A stretch of 64,000 bases of DNA from Bacteroidales bacterium UBA3696 (GCA_002372135.1 DFIN01000046.1:5701-69700), one strand, 5' to 3'. Numbered from the stretch's first letter, positions 18,300 to 27,707 are shown. Numbers and translations: made by a program. Notes: generated by a model not told the origin, from the sequence alone.

Positions 18300-19838
18300 A
18301 TGCTCATCAAGTGTTTTTCCGCAGCCGTTCGCGGCATACGGGCGGAATTGGTAACCATAGAGATGCACGCCGTGGCGGGTACCGACTTTGTATTAGTCGG
18401 TTTGCCGGACACTGCCGTGAAGGAGAGTCGCGACCGCATACGCTCTGCCTTGCAAGTCAACGGCTTTACCCTGCCCGTAAAGCAACTGACCATCAATATG
18501 GCACCTGCCGATTTGCGCAAGGAGGGGACATCATTTGACCTGCCGCTTGCCATAGGTATATTGTGTGTATCTGAACACTTGAAAACCAACCTGCTGGACC
18601 GCTACCTGCTTTTGGGTGAATTGTCGTTAGACGGCACCTTACAGCCGGTACACGGGGTACTGCCTGTGGCTTTATGCGCCAAGCAGAACGGCTATCGCGG
18701 CGTCATTGTTCCCGCCGATAACGCCAAAGAAGCAGCCGTGGTGGACGGACTGGAGGTCATACCTGCCGTAACGCTTATGGAGGTGGTTCGCTTCCTTCGC
18801 GGCGAGCAACAGATAGACCCTGTTTCCATTCGGCTGGAAGACGAGTTTCTGCGCAATAATTATGCAGCATCGGACGATATGGCTGACATACGTGGACAAT
18901 ATGAGATGCGACGCGCCATGGAGGTAGCCGCAGCGGGCGGGCACAATATGCTGATGATTGGTCCTCCGGGGTCCGGCAAATCGATGCTTGCCAAACGACT
19001 TCCTACCATCCTGCCCCCCCTTACGCTGAACGAAGCGTTAGAAACGACCGCTATCCACTCGGTAGCCGGGCTGTTACCTCCTAATCAGGCGTTAGTTACC
19101 CACCGGCCTTTCCGCTCACCCCACCACACGGTAACCGATGTGGCACTGATAGGCGGCGGGAATAATCCGCGTCCGGGAGAAATCAGCCTTGCACACAACG
19201 GAGTACTCTTTTTGGACGAAGTGCCTGAATACAAACGCGCTACATTAGAAGTACTTCGCCAACCTTTGGAAGATCGGCACATCGTGGTGGCGCGTCAGAA
19301 ACAGACGGTGGACTATCCCGCTTCCTTCATGTTGGTGGCAGCCATGAACCCTTGCCCTTGCGGTCATTACGGCGATCCGCAACATACGTGCACCTGCACG
19401 CCGTCACAAATACAACGCTACAAAGGACGTATCAGTGGTCCGCTGTTGGATCGAATAGATATACAATGTTATGTACAAGCCGTTCCCTTTGAGGTGCTCC
19501 ACAAGCAACAACCCGGCGAATCCAGCGAGACAGTCCGCGAACGCGTCATACAAGCGCGGCTCGTACAGCAACAGCGCTTTACGGGTACCACCATCTACTG
19601 CAACGCCCAAATGACCTCCAAGATGGTTCGCCAGTACTGCCGCTTGGATGCAGAAGGCACCACCCTTTTGGAACAAGCCATCACCCGCAACGGTCTGTCT
19701 GCCCGCGCCTATGACCGCATACTGAAAGTGGCACGCACCATAGCCGACCTTGACGGAAGCGAACGCATACAGCAACCCCATATATGGGAAGCCATCAACT
19801 ACCGCGTACTGGACAAAAACAACTGGACAGATTTTTAG
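18300..19838 (+). CDS. comM: YifB/ComM family AAA+ ATPase (Mg-chelatase-like)
   Basis: The order is an N-terminal ChlI-type domain (PDTAVKESRDRIRSAL), then an AAA+ core with Walker A GPPGSGKSMLAKRL and Walker B LFLDEVPEY, a Cys-rich insert (MNPCPCGHYGD..CTCT), and a C-terminal Mg-chelatase helical domain. ComM is a hexameric helicase promoting branch migration during natural transformation. Despite the chelatase name it is not a bacteriochlorophyll enzyme. The ATG at 18300 is preferred over the TTG at 18294 within the tamB stop. Confidence 0.95.
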   Translation: MLIKCFSAAVRGIRAELVTIEMHAVAGTDFVLVGLPDTAVKESRDRIRSALQVNGFTLPVKQLTINMAPADLRKEGTSFDLPLAIGILCVSEHLKTNLLDRYLLLGELSLDGTLQPVHGVLPVALCAKQNGYRGVIVPADNAKEAAVVDGLEVIPAVTLMEVVRFLRGEQQIDPVSIRLEDEFLRNNYAASDDMADIRGQYEMRRAMEVAAAGGHNMLMIGPPGSGKSMLAKRLPTILPPLTLNEALETTAIHSVAGLLPPNQALVTHRPFRSPHHTVTDVALIGGGNNPRPGEISLAHNGVLFLDEVPEYKRATLEVLRQPLEDRHIVVARQKQTVDYPASFMLVAAMNPCPCGHYGDPQHTCTCTPSQIQRYKGRISGPLLDRIDIQCYVQAVPFEVLHKQQPGESSETVRERVIQARLVQQQRFTGTTIYCNAQMTSKMVRQYCRLDAEGTTLLEQAITRNGLSARAYDRILKVARTIADLDGSERIQQPHIWEAINYRVLDKNNWTDF

Positions 19839-19844
19839 AATATG

Positions 19845-19876
19845 CTTGCATAGATAGGTCAAACGAGGTATCTTTG
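19845..19876 (+). promoter_or_regulatory. Promoter of the nfeD/floA unit
   Basis: A CTTG (19845-19848) and a -7 TATCTTTG (19869-19876) are exactly 20 bases apart, about 50 bases ahead of the nfeD-like start. The comM gene ends 7 bases before it. Confidence 0.6.
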
Positions 19877-19926
19877 CGGGCAGAACAGATGTGAGACACA
19901 TTTTTTTCATTCAAATCATTAAAAAT

Positions 19927-20316
19927 ATGACATTCAGCATTCTATTAGTTATCTTCTTGATGGTGACAGGCGTGCTATTGCTGGTGGCGGAGCTGTTTTT
20001 GCTGCCCGGTTTCGGAGTGGCAGGCATCACCGGCTTCGGTTCGCTCGTAGGAGCCGTCATAGTAGCCTACGTCAAACTTAATCCGGTTTATCCATGTGCA
20101 GGTGAAATCACATTAATCGCTTGTATCGCACTTGCCGCAGTGGCTGTTTATCTATTTTTTCGCAGCCATGCCCTGGAAAAAATGGGGCTGGACACGTCCA
20201 TCAACTCCAGCGTGGAAATGCCAGAGGCGGGCAAACACATGAATCAGATGATGGAACAAGATGCAAAAAAAGAGCCGGATACAAACACAGCATCAAAAAC
20301 AGAAACACATAAATAA
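19927..20316 (+). CDS. Short NfeD-like membrane protein without the OB-fold domain
   Basis: Three hydrophobic segments match the membrane part of NfeD proteins (AELFLLPGFGVAGITGFGS between helices). In full-length relatives a soluble OB-fold follows; here the last roughly 45 residues after LEKMGLDTSINSSVE are a charged, low-complexity tail with no OB-fold. The neighbour floA is the classic partner of NfeD in membrane microdomains. The first ATG (19891) adds residues inside the leader and was not chosen. Confidence 0.82.
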   Translation: MTFSILLVIFLMVTGVLLLVAELFLLPGFGVAGITGFGSLVGAVIVAYVKLNPVYPCAGEITLIACIALAAVAVYLFFRSHALEKMGLDTSINSSVEMPEAGKHMNQMMEQDAKKEPDTNTASKTETHK

Positions 20317-20339
20317 CAACCTAACAAAACTTACAAACT

Positions 20340-21320
20340 ATGGAAATTTTCAACATCATCGTTGTGGCACTGCTATTTGTTGTAGTGTGCATTTTCTTCT
20401 ACTATGTTCCGTTCATGCTATGGGTTAACGCCCAAGTGAGCGGTGTGCGCATTTCGTTGGTACAACTATTCCTGATGCGTATCCGTAAGGTGCCCCCCAC
20501 CAAGATTGTCAACTGCATGATTGAGGCTCACAAAGCCGGTTTGCAGGATGTTCGTCGCGACGGTTTGGAGGCTCACTACCTTGCCGGCGGACACATAGAG
20601 CGTGTGGTTCATGCTCTGGTGAGTGCCAACAAAGCCAACATTACCCTCACTTTCCAAATGGCCACCGCCATTGACCTTGCCGGTCGTGACGTATTTGAGG
20701 CGGTACAGATGTCGGTTAATCCGCGCGTGATTGATACGCCGCCCGTAACAGCCGTTGCCAAAGACGGTATCCAGTTGATAGCCAAAGCCCGCGTAACGGT
20801 TCGCGCCAACATCAAGCGGCTGGTCGGCGGTGCCGGTGAAGACACCATACTGGCTCGTGTAGGCGAAGGTATAGTCAGTTCCATCGGTTCGGCAGAGACC
20901 CACAAAGCCGTTTTGGAAAACCCCGACAGCATCTCCAAACTCGTTCTTTCCAAAGGGTTGGACGACGGTACGGCATTTGAGATACTCAGTATTGATATAG
21001 CCGACATCGATGTAGGTAAGAACATCGGAGCCCAACTGCAAATGGACCAAGCCAATGCGGACAAGAACATAGCCCAAGCCAAAGCCGAAGAGCGCCGCGC
21101 AATGGCTATCGCCAACGAGCAGGAGATGAAAGCTAAAGCCCAAGAAGCCCGCGCCAAGGTGATAGAGGCAGAAGCCCTCGTACCGCAAGCCATGGCTGAA
21201 GCCTTCCGCTCCGGCAACTTAGGTATTATGGACTACTATCGTATGCAGAACATGCAAGCCGACACGGCTATGCGCGAATCCATCGCTAAACCTGCCAAAG
21301 AGAATAATAAGGTCAAATAA
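20340..21320 (+). CDS. floA: Flotillin-like protein FloA
   Basis: An N-terminal membrane hairpin/helix ([22 protein letters not shown] region) precedes the conserved FloA core ([47 protein letters not shown]). An Ala/Glu-rich coiled coil ([20 protein letters not shown]) makes up most of the C-terminal third. It scaffolds membrane microdomains and multimerises through the coiled coil. It is 23 bases downstream of the nfeD-like gene, the conserved order. Confidence 0.96.
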   Translation: MEIFNIIVVALLFVVVCIFFYYVPFMLWVNAQVSGVRISLVQLFLMRIRKVPPTKIVNCMIEAHKAGLQDVRRDGLEAHYLAGGHIERVVHALVSANKANITLTFQMATAIDLAGRDVFEAVQMSVNPRVIDTPPVTAVAKDGIQLIAKARVTVRANIKRLVGGAGEDTILARVGEGIVSSIGSAETHKAVLENPDSISKLVLSKGLDDGTAFEILSIDIADIDVGKNIGAQLQMDQANADKNIAQAKAEERRAMAIANEQEMKAKAQEARAKVIEAEALVPQAMAEAFRSGNLGIMDYYRMQNMQADTAMRESIAKPAKENNKVK

Positions 21321-21323
21321 GGT

Positions 21324-22136
21324 ATGTTCCGAGTAGCCATTCTCCAATACCCTATCGTTTGGGCTGACAAACAGGCCAATCTGCAAGCAGCCGTACGCCG
21401 TATCCGCCGCCTGAAAGGCAAAGCGGATATGGCGTTGCTGCCCGAGATGTTCTCCACCGGATTCTGCACCGACCAACCCGAACTGGCAGAAACGACCGAC
21501 GGACGAACCATGCAACTCCTGCAACAAACAGCAGACCAAACGGGAGTGGCTATCTGCGGCTCATTTATCTGCGAGGAGATAACGACCACACACCTCAACC
21601 AAAGCGAACAAGAGCAACGCCAACTCTACAACCGCGGTTTCTTCCTTCGCCCGCACGATCTGCCCACCTTTGTGGACAAAGCCCACCTGTATGCTCACGG
21701 GGGCGAAGACCGTTTCTTCACGGCAGGCAACGAACGAACGGTGATTGAATACAAGGGAGTTCGTATGCGTCTGCTCATCTGCTACGACCTGCGGTTCCCC
21801 GTATGGGCACGCAATCAATCGGGCTATGACTACGATGTGCTGTTGGTCAGCGCCAACTGGCCTGAGGTGCGCATCAACTACTGGAACGCACTCATTGCCG
21901 CTCGGGGGACAGAGAACCAGTGCTATATATGTGCCGCCAATCCGGTGGGAAACGACGGATTAGGACTGCACTATAACGGCCATTCCGTGGCATACGATAC
22001 CCATCTTAACCCATTGGTTCACTTTGCCAACAACCAGCAAGGAACACGTATTGCCGAACTGGATATCGACAAGTTGCACCATTTCCGGCACGTGCTGCCC
22101 CTTTGGAAAGATGCCGACCGCTTCCAATTCGTATGA
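21324..22136 (+). CDS. Carbon-nitrogen hydrolase, omega-amidase type
   Basis: This nitrilase-superfamily protein of 270 residues has the Glu-Lys-Cys triad in LPEMFSTGF, VDKAHLY and ICYDLRFPVWAR. It is closest in pattern to YafV/omega-amidases that hydrolyse alpha-ketoglutaramate or ketosuccinamate and detoxify transamination by-products. The start is 3 bases behind floA, and the stop overlaps the recJ start by 4 bases (atga). Confidence 0.9.
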   Translation: MFRVAILQYPIVWADKQANLQAAVRRIRRLKGKADMALLPEMFSTGFCTDQPELAETTDGRTMQLLQQTADQTGVAICGSFICEEITTTHLNQSEQEQRQLYNRGFFLRPHDLPTFVDKAHLYAHGGEDRFFTAGNERTVIEYKGVRMRLLICYDLRFPVWARNQSGYDYDVLLVSANWPEVRINYWNALIAARGTENQCYICAANPVGNDGLGLHYNGHSVAYDTHLNPLVHFANNQQGTRIAELDIDKLHHFRHVLPLWKDADRFQFV

Positions 22137-23866
22137 AAGAATCCCTATGGCAAATATGGCAGCCTGACGAAGAAGCGTTAGAGACTTGTAGCCGATTGAG
22201 CAACGAACTGCATATCAGCGAAGCCTCGGCACGTTTGCTCGTGTTCCGCAACATCCGTTCAGCCGAAGCGGCACGAGCCTATATACGTCCTTCGCTCAGC
22301 CAACAGCACGACCCGATGCTGATGCGCGATATGGACAAAGCCGTAGAAAGACTCACCCGAGCCGTTCGACAACAGGAACGCATCCTCATATACGGCGACT
22401 ATGATGTGGACGGCACCACAGCCGTATCGTTGGTCTATCGTACCTTACGCCCATACGTGCAACACCTTGACTACTATATCCCCGACCGATACACCGAAGG
22501 ATATGGCATATCCTACAAAGGCGTGGACTACGCTATTGAGCAGCAATGCACTCTTATCATTGCGCTTGACTGCGGCATCAAAGAAATGGACAAAGTGGCA
22601 TACGCCGCTAAGCACCATATTGACTTCATCATTTGCGACCACCACACCCCGGGGGACACCATACCCGATGCCGTTGCCGTACTCAATATCCAACGCAAAG
22701 ACTGTCCCTACCCGTACAAAGGACTATCGGGGTGCGGGGTAGGCTACAAATTCATGCAAGCATGGCTCAGAAGCGAAGGCAAAGACGAACAACAACTGCA
22801 ACCTGCCCTGCAACTCCTCGCTATGTCCATTGCCTCGGACATTATGCCTCTGACCGACGAGAACCGCATGTTAGCCTACTTCGGACTGAAAGGCATGAAT
22901 ACGAACCCGCTGACAGGTGTAAAGAGTCTGATGGAAGTAGCGGGAATAGCCGGTCAGGTGGTAACGATGCAAGACTTGCAGTTCAAGATCGGTCCGCGTA
23001 TCAACGCCAGCGGACGAATTCACTCCGGCTCAGAAGCCGTGGCGCTACTCATCACGGACAACGAGAACGAAGCACAAGCCAAGGCGCAAGACATCAATAC
23101 CTACAACTCCGAACGGAGACAGTTCCAAGACAAAGTGGCTCAAGAAGCCCTCGAACTGCTGCAACAAGACCCTGACAACGACCGCAAGCATACTACGGTT
23201 GTCTTCTCACCCGATTGGAACAAAGGCGTAGTAGGCATAGCCGCCAGCCGACTCATTGAGACCTACTACCGCCCCACTATCGTTCTTACCGCCTCCGAAG
23301 GAGGGCTTATCTCCGGCTCGGCGCGCTCGGTGGCAGGCTACAACATCTACGACGCCATTGACTCGTGTCGCGACTTGCTCACCCACTTCGGCGGACACGC
23401 TTTTGCAGCAGGGGTTACGCTGCCTATTGACCGACTTGACGAGTTCAAACAACGGTTGGAAGACTACGTGAGCCGCACCATACGTCCCGAGCAAATGCAG
23501 CCTACCATTCATATCGAACAAGAAATTGCGCTGACGGACATCACCCCGCAATTCTACCAAATCATTCGCCATCTCGAACCTTTCGGACCGGACAATCCCC
23601 GTCCTACATTCGTTACCCGCCAACTGATTAACAACCGCTATACGCGCCGTGTGGGAAAGGGCGAACATCTGCATATTGACCTGACCGACACGCGAGTAGC
23701 TATCGAAGGGATAGCGTTCAACAAAGGCGACTGGGCTCCCTACTTGCAAAACGGCAACGCAGTAGATGTATGTTATTCATTAGAGGAGAACACGTTCAAC
23801 CACCGAACTACCCTCCAAATGCGTGTACAGGACCTGAAAGAATCGTCTTCACAGCCTCAACGCTAA
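22133..23866 (+). CDS. recJ: Single-stranded-DNA-specific exonuclease RecJ
   Basis: This 5'-3' single-strand exonuclease acts in recombination and mismatch repair. Metal-binding motifs of the DHH family are clear: YGDYDVDGTTAVSL, ALDCGI and CDHHTPG, then the DHHA1 motif GGHAFAAGVTL near residue 420 and a C-terminal OB-fold. The 577-residue length fits. The ATG at 22133 overlaps the upstream stop and is preferred over the in-frame start at 22103. Confidence 0.97.
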   Translation: MKESLWQIWQPDEEALETCSRLSNELHISEASARLLVFRNIRSAEAARAYIRPSLSQQHDPMLMRDMDKAVERLTRAVRQQERILIYGDYDVDGTTAVSLVYRTLRPYVQHLDYYIPDRYTEGYGISYKGVDYAIEQQCTLIIALDCGIKEMDKVAYAAKHHIDFIICDHHTPGDTIPDAVAVLNIQRKDCPYPYKGLSGCGVGYKFMQAWLRSEGKDEQQLQPALQLLAMSIASDIMPLTDENRMLAYFGLKGMNTNPLTGVKSLMEVAGIAGQVVTMQDLQFKIGPRINASGRIHSGSEAVALLITDNENEAQAKAQDINTYNSERRQFQDKVAQEALELLQQDPDNDRKHTTVVFSPDWNKGVVGIAASRLIETYYRPTIVLTASEGGLISGSARSVAGYNIYDAIDSCRDLLTHFGGHAFAAGVTLPIDRLDEFKQRLEDYVSRTIRPEQMQPTIHIEQEIALTDITPQFYQIIRHLEPFGPDNPRPTFVTRQLINNRYTRRVGKGEHLHIDLTDTRVAIEGIAFNKGDWAPYLQNGNAVDVCYSLEENTFNHRTTLQMRVQDLKESSSQPQR

Positions 23867-23881
23867 TCTACCCCCTACAAT

Positions 23882-26854
23882 ATGACCGCTACCCAACAGA
23901 CAACAGCCGCACGCGAGTTTGCCGACAGATGGAAAGGCAAAGGTTATGAGAAAGGCGAGAGCCAAATATTCTGGACGGAACTGCTAACCGAAATATTCGG
24001 AATCGAGCACCCGTCTGATTTTTTGCACTTTGAGCAGCAAGTCCACCTCGACCATACTTCGTTCATCGATGCCTATATCCCCCGCACGCACGTGATGATT
24101 GAGCAGAAGTCCGTAGAGAAAGACCTCGGTGCGCCTATCCGCCAGTCGGACGGCTCGCTCTTGAATCCTTTCCAGCAAGCCAAACGCTATGCGGCGGAGT
24201 TGCCCTATTCGCAGCGTCCGCGATGGATTGTTACCTGCAATTTCCGCGAGTTTCGGGTGCATGATATGGAGCAGCCCAACGGCGAGCCGCAAAAGATATT
24301 GCTGAAAGATTTAGAGCATGAATACTACCGCTTGCAGTTCCTTGTGGATGAAGGCAATGACCACTTGAAACGCGAGATGGAAGTGTCGGTGAAGGCGGGC
24401 GAGTTGGTGGGTATCATCTACGATAAACTGTTGGAGCAATACACGCTTGGAACGCGGATGTCTCCGTCCGCATCCGAAAAAAGTGCGGGCAAGACGACCG
24501 CGCTCCAAGCAGACATCCTCCGCAGCCTTAATATACTATGCGTGCGGTTGGTGTTCTGCCTTTATGCCGAAGATTCGGGATTGTTCCAATCACGTACTGC
24601 CTTTCACGACTATCTTGCCAACTATAAAGCATCGCAGATACGCAGTGCCTTAATGCGCCTCTTTGAGGTGCTTGATACCCCTCTCAGCGAGCGCGACCCG
24701 TATTTGGACGAGGACCTCGCCGCGTTCCCGTATGTGAATGGCGGGTTGTTTAACTCCCCCTCTAAGTTAGAGTGGGACGGGGGGCGTGTGTCAAATACCC
24801 TCATCATTCCCCAATTCACCGAAGAACTCAAGCAACTGCTGCTTGAAAAAGCCTCTGCCGACTTCGACTGGAGCGAGATAAGTCCGACTATCTTCGGAGC
24901 GGTGTTTGAATCGACTTTGAACCCTGAGACCCGTCGTAGCGGCGGTATGCACTATACGAGCATTGAGAACATCCACAAGGTCATTGACCCGCTCTTTATG
25001 AACGATTTGCGTGCGGAGTTTGATGGGATAATGCGGACGAGGGCAACCTCACTTCAAGTGCGCCAACTGTTGCAAGCCTTTCAAGACAAACTTGCATCAC
25101 TTACTTTCTTTGACCCTGCTTGCGGCAGCGGTAATTTTCTAACAGAGACCTACTTGTCCTTACGCCGATTGGAAAATGAGGTCATACAGGCTATGTACGG
25201 CGGGGCGAACATCCTGACTTTTGACACGCTGATAAAGGTGAATATCAGTCAGTTCTATGGCATAGAAATCAACGACTTTGCCTGCACGGTAGCCAAGACG
25301 GCGTTGTGGATAGCGGAGAACCAGATGATGCAACAGACCTCTGCGATTGCGGGCAAAGCGATGGACTTCCTGCCGCTCAAGACGAACGCCAATATCGTGG
25401 AGGGGAATGCGCTGCGAATGGATTGGGAGAGGCTGTTTGGTCATCAATTGCCATCAATTGGTCATCAATTGGAGAAAGATAATAATTGTGGACGAATAAA
25501 CTACCCCGACTATATCATCGGCAACCCGCCGTTTGTGGGTAAAAAAGAGCAAAGTAAAGCACAAAAAGAAGAAGTGTTTGATATTTTTGGCAAAAGGTGG
25601 AAAGGTATAGGAAACATTGACTATGTGGCTTGTTGGTACAAAAAAGCGATTGAGTTAATGCAAATGAGTAATAAAAATATTCACGCTGCATTTGTTAGTA
25701 CTAACTCAATCACACAAGGCGAGCAAGTAGCCACACTATGGCAGCCATTACAAGAACACTATGGCTTGCAGATAGACTTTGCCTACCGCACTTTCCGTTG
25801 GGACAGCGAAGCCGACATTAAGGCGCATGTGCATTGTGTGATTATAGGTTTCTCGGTGGGTACGCACTCGTCCCCGAGTGCGGTTTCCAACTATACGGAT
25901 ACTATAGGGATACCGAAGGGATACAAAAAACTCATCTACCTCAGCGATAACCAAGTCATCACCGCCAAGAATATCAATGCCTATCTGCTTGATGCACCGA
26001 ATGTGTTTATCAGCAACCGCACCAAGCCTCTGTGTGATGTACCGCAAATGATGTATGGCAGTATGCCCATTGACGATGGACACCTTATTCTTGACGAAGA
26101 AGATGTAGCCGAGTTGCTGAACGAGAACCCGCATAACGAGCGTTTCATCCGCCCCTATGCAGGTGGTGCTGAAATGATAAAAAATACCAAACGCTGGTGC
26201 TTGTGGCTACAGGGCATATCACCCCAAGAAATGTTACAAAGCAAGTTCGTTATGCATCGAATAGAGCAGACCAAGCAGTTCCGCCTCTCCTCCGACCGAC
26301 CGCAGACACTCAAAGCGGCTGACACACCATATCTGTTCGGAGAAATCAGACAACCCGACACCGATATGCTTGTCGTGCCGAAAGTATCATCCGAAACACG
26401 CAGGTATATACCCATCTCATTTGTAAGTAAAAAAACAATCATTAACGGCTCTGCTCTAATAATTCCCAACGCCACGCTCTATGCCTTTGGTGTGCTTATT
26501 TCCAATGTGCATAACGCTTGGATGAGGATAGTAGCAGGGCGATTGGAAACACGTTATCAATATTCCGCTAATATCGTATATAACAACTTCCCGTGGTGCG
26601 AACCAACAGAAGAGCAACGCGCTAAAATTGAAGCCACCGCCCAAGCCATACTTGATGCCCGTGCTCTTTATCCCGACTGTTCACTTGCTGAGTTATATAA
26701 TGAATTGACGATGCCCCCTGAACTACGCCGTGCCCACCAAGAGAACGACCGCGCCGTGATGGCGGCGTATGGCTTCTCGCCGAAGATGACTGAAAGCGAG
26801 TGCGTGGCAGAGTTGTTTAAGATGTACCAAAATTTAGTATCGGTAGTAAGATGA
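23882..26854 (+). CDS. Type IIL/IIG-like restriction-modification protein (MmeI-like)
   Basis: This single polypeptide of 990 residues appears to hold both nuclease and adenine methyltransferase. The N-terminal PD-(D/E)XK site is visible as FIDAYIP..VMIEQKS (D63, E74, K76). A helical spacer follows, then methyltransferase motif I FFDPACGSGNF near residue 412 and motif IV IIGNPPFVG near 545. The remaining roughly 350 residues would be the target-recognition and C-terminal part. MmeI-like enzymes methylate one strand and cut at a distance; the recognition site cannot be read. Oddities: a dispersed palindromic repeat is carried in frame near residues 291-303, three copies of an atcaattg repeat sit near 25441, and composition is mosaic, with AT-rich stretches from about 25530. 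Its stop overlaps a DUF3800 gene. Confidence 0.9.
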   Translation: MTATQQTTAAREFADRWKGKGYEKGESQIFWTELLTEIFGIEHPSDFLHFEQQVHLDHTSFIDAYIPRTHVMIEQKSVEKDLGAPIRQSDGSLLNPFQQAKRYAAELPYSQRPRWIVTCNFREFRVHDMEQPNGEPQKILLKDLEHEYYRLQFLVDEGNDHLKREMEVSVKAGELVGIIYDKLLEQYTLGTRMSPSASEKSAGKTTALQADILRSLNILCVRLVFCLYAEDSGLFQSRTAFHDYLANYKASQIRSALMRLFEVLDTPLSERDPYLDEDLAAFPYVNGGLFNSPSKLEWDGGRVSNTLIIPQFTEELKQLLLEKASADFDWSEISPTIFGAVFESTLNPETRRSGGMHYTSIENIHKVIDPLFMNDLRAEFDGIMRTRATSLQVRQLLQAFQDKLASLTFFDPACGSGNFLTETYLSLRRLENEVIQAMYGGANILTFDTLIKVNISQFYGIEINDFACTVAKTALWIAENQMMQQTSAIAGKAMDFLPLKTNANIVEGNALRMDWERLFGHQLPSIGHQLEKDNNCGRINYPDYIIGNPPFVGKKEQSKAQKEEVFDIFGKRWKGIGNIDYVACWYKKAIELMQMSNKNIHAAFVSTNSITQGEQVATLWQPLQEHYGLQIDFAYRTFRWDSEADIKAHVHCVIIGFSVGTHSSPSAVSNYTDTIGIPKGYKKLIYLSDNQVITAKNINAYLLDAPNVFISNRTKPLCDVPQMMYGSMPIDDGHLILDEEDVAELLNENPHNERFIRPYAGGAEMIKNTKRWCLWLQGISPQEMLQSKFVMHRIEQTKQFRLSSDRPQTLKAADTPYLFGEIRQPDTDMLVVPKVSSETRRYIPISFVSKKTIINGSALIIPNATLYAFGVLISNVHNAWMRIVAGRLETRYQYSANIVYNNFPWCEPTEEQRAKIEATAQAILDARALYPDCSLAELYNELTMPPELRRAHQENDRAVMAAYGFSPKMTESECVAELFKMYQNLVSVVR
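24753..24791 (+). repeat. Dispersed palindromic repeat, copy 2, inside the methyltransferase gene
   Basis: It is about 33 of 39 identical to the reverse complement of 4478-4515: the first 20 bases and the last 13 match exactly. It is translated in frame as NSPSKLEWDGGRV. Insertion of a palindromic repeat as protein sequence recalls the Rickettsia palindromic elements. Confidence 0.6.
25441..25471 (+). repeat. Three short direct repeats (tcatcaattg) in the methyltransferase gene
   Basis: Copies start at 25441, 25451 and 25462 (the middle one begins cc). They encode GHQLPSIGHQL between methyltransferase motifs I and IV. The 10-base spacing means that gain or loss of one unit would shift the frame. 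Confidence 0.5.
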
Positions 26855-27594
26855 AGCAAGTTTATAATCTTTACATTGACGAATGTGGAGACCAAAATTT
26901 AAGTAATTTTGATTCCCAATTTCCAATATTTACCCTATGCGGTATATTAGTTCGCGAAGATAGGGATAGACTGTTGCAAGAACAAGTAAGAGAATTAAAA
27001 AACTATTTTGGGGGACATCAATATGTGATTCTTCACTCACGTGACATTCGCAAATGTCAAAAGGGTTTTGAAATCTTATTTGATTTGAATGTCAAGCAAC
27101 GATTTTATGAAGCCCTGAATATAATCTTATCTCAAGAAGGCATTTATATTATTGTCAGTTGCTCAATATTGAAAGAACCTTATATTCGTAAATTCGGCAA
27201 ATATAACGATGTATATGCACAATCTTTATCGTTTGTTATAGAGCGTGCTATTTTTTGTTTGGATGAGCAGACGTCTTCTCAAGTCACTGAATTACAAACA
27301 ATAGTGGAGCAACGAGGTAAGAAAGAAGATGCTAATCTGTCAAAGTTTTACAATGAGTTATTGCAAAAGGGGACATATTGGGTAACGCCGCAAAGAATAT
27401 GTAACTATGCATCTTCCTTTGCATTATTGCCTAAAAAAGCCAATATCATAGGTTTGCAGTTGGCAGACTTGGTAGCGTACCCGATAACTCGCCATTTATT
27501 AGATGAGCATGAGCCGAATTTGGCATACGATATCATAAAGAAAAATATCTACACATCCGGCGATAAGATTTTAGGTATAAAGATACTGCCATAA
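26851..27594 (+). CDS. DUF3800 domain protein
   Basis: The 247-residue frame has the DUF3800 hallmarks: an acidic N-terminal motif YIDECGDQN, a central HSRDIR and a C-terminal QLADLVAYPITRHL. The fold is thought to be RNase H-like, and family members recur in phage and defence loci; the function is unproven. It overlaps the restriction-modification gene by 4 bases (atga), so they are coupled. It is strongly AT-rich compared with its neighbours, which suggests transfer. A hairpin terminator follows the stop. Confidence 0.85.
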   Translation: MKQVYNLYIDECGDQNLSNFDSQFPIFTLCGILVREDRDRLLQEQVRELKNYFGGHQYVILHSRDIRKCQKGFEILFDLNVKQRFYEALNIILSQEGIYIIVSCSILKEPYIRKFGKYNDVYAQSLSFVIERAIFCLDEQTSSQVTELQTIVEQRGKKEDANLSKFYNELLQKGTYWVTPQRICNYASSFALLPKKANIIGLQLADLVAYPITRHLLDEHEPNLAYDIIKKNIYTSGDKILGIKILP

Positions 27595-27623
27595 AAAAGA
27601 GTTATTGAACCCAATAACTCTTT
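27591..27623. terminator. Bidirectional hairpin terminator
   Basis: A perfect 12-bp stem (aaagagttattg with caataactcttt) has a 4-base loop. On the minus strand it runs into six T, a classic intrinsic terminator for the candidate small RNA. On the plus strand only three T follow, so it may end the DUF3800 transcript less sharply. Confidence 0.75.
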
Positions 27624-27670
27624 CCAACCGGGGACACCCCAGTCCATTAATCGGAACACGTCCGATATTT
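27593..27670 (-). ncRNA. Candidate small RNA, about 78 nt
   Basis: A minus-strand promoter is followed about 7 bases later by sequence able to form three hairpins in a row: atcgga with tccgat, gggg with cccc, and the 12-bp terminator stem ending in a T6 run. The product would be about 78 nt. There is no open frame of note. The start and the family are inferred; I do not recognise it as 6S, SRP, tmRNA or RNase P RNA. Confidence 0.5.
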
Positions 27671-27676
27671 TGGGTG

Positions 27677-27707
27677 CAAAATTAAAGCATTTTCATTAAA
27701 CTACAAA
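27677..27707 (-). promoter_or_regulatory. Promoter of the candidate small RNA
   Basis: On the minus strand TTTG (27704-27707), 19 bases and TAATTTTG (27677-27684) match the Bacteroidota sigma factor consensus perfectly. No protein-coding gene lies directly downstream on that strand. Confidence 0.6.

Noticed and set aside
20466..21188. 240-codon open frame opposite floA
   Set aside because: Shadow of floA with no motif.
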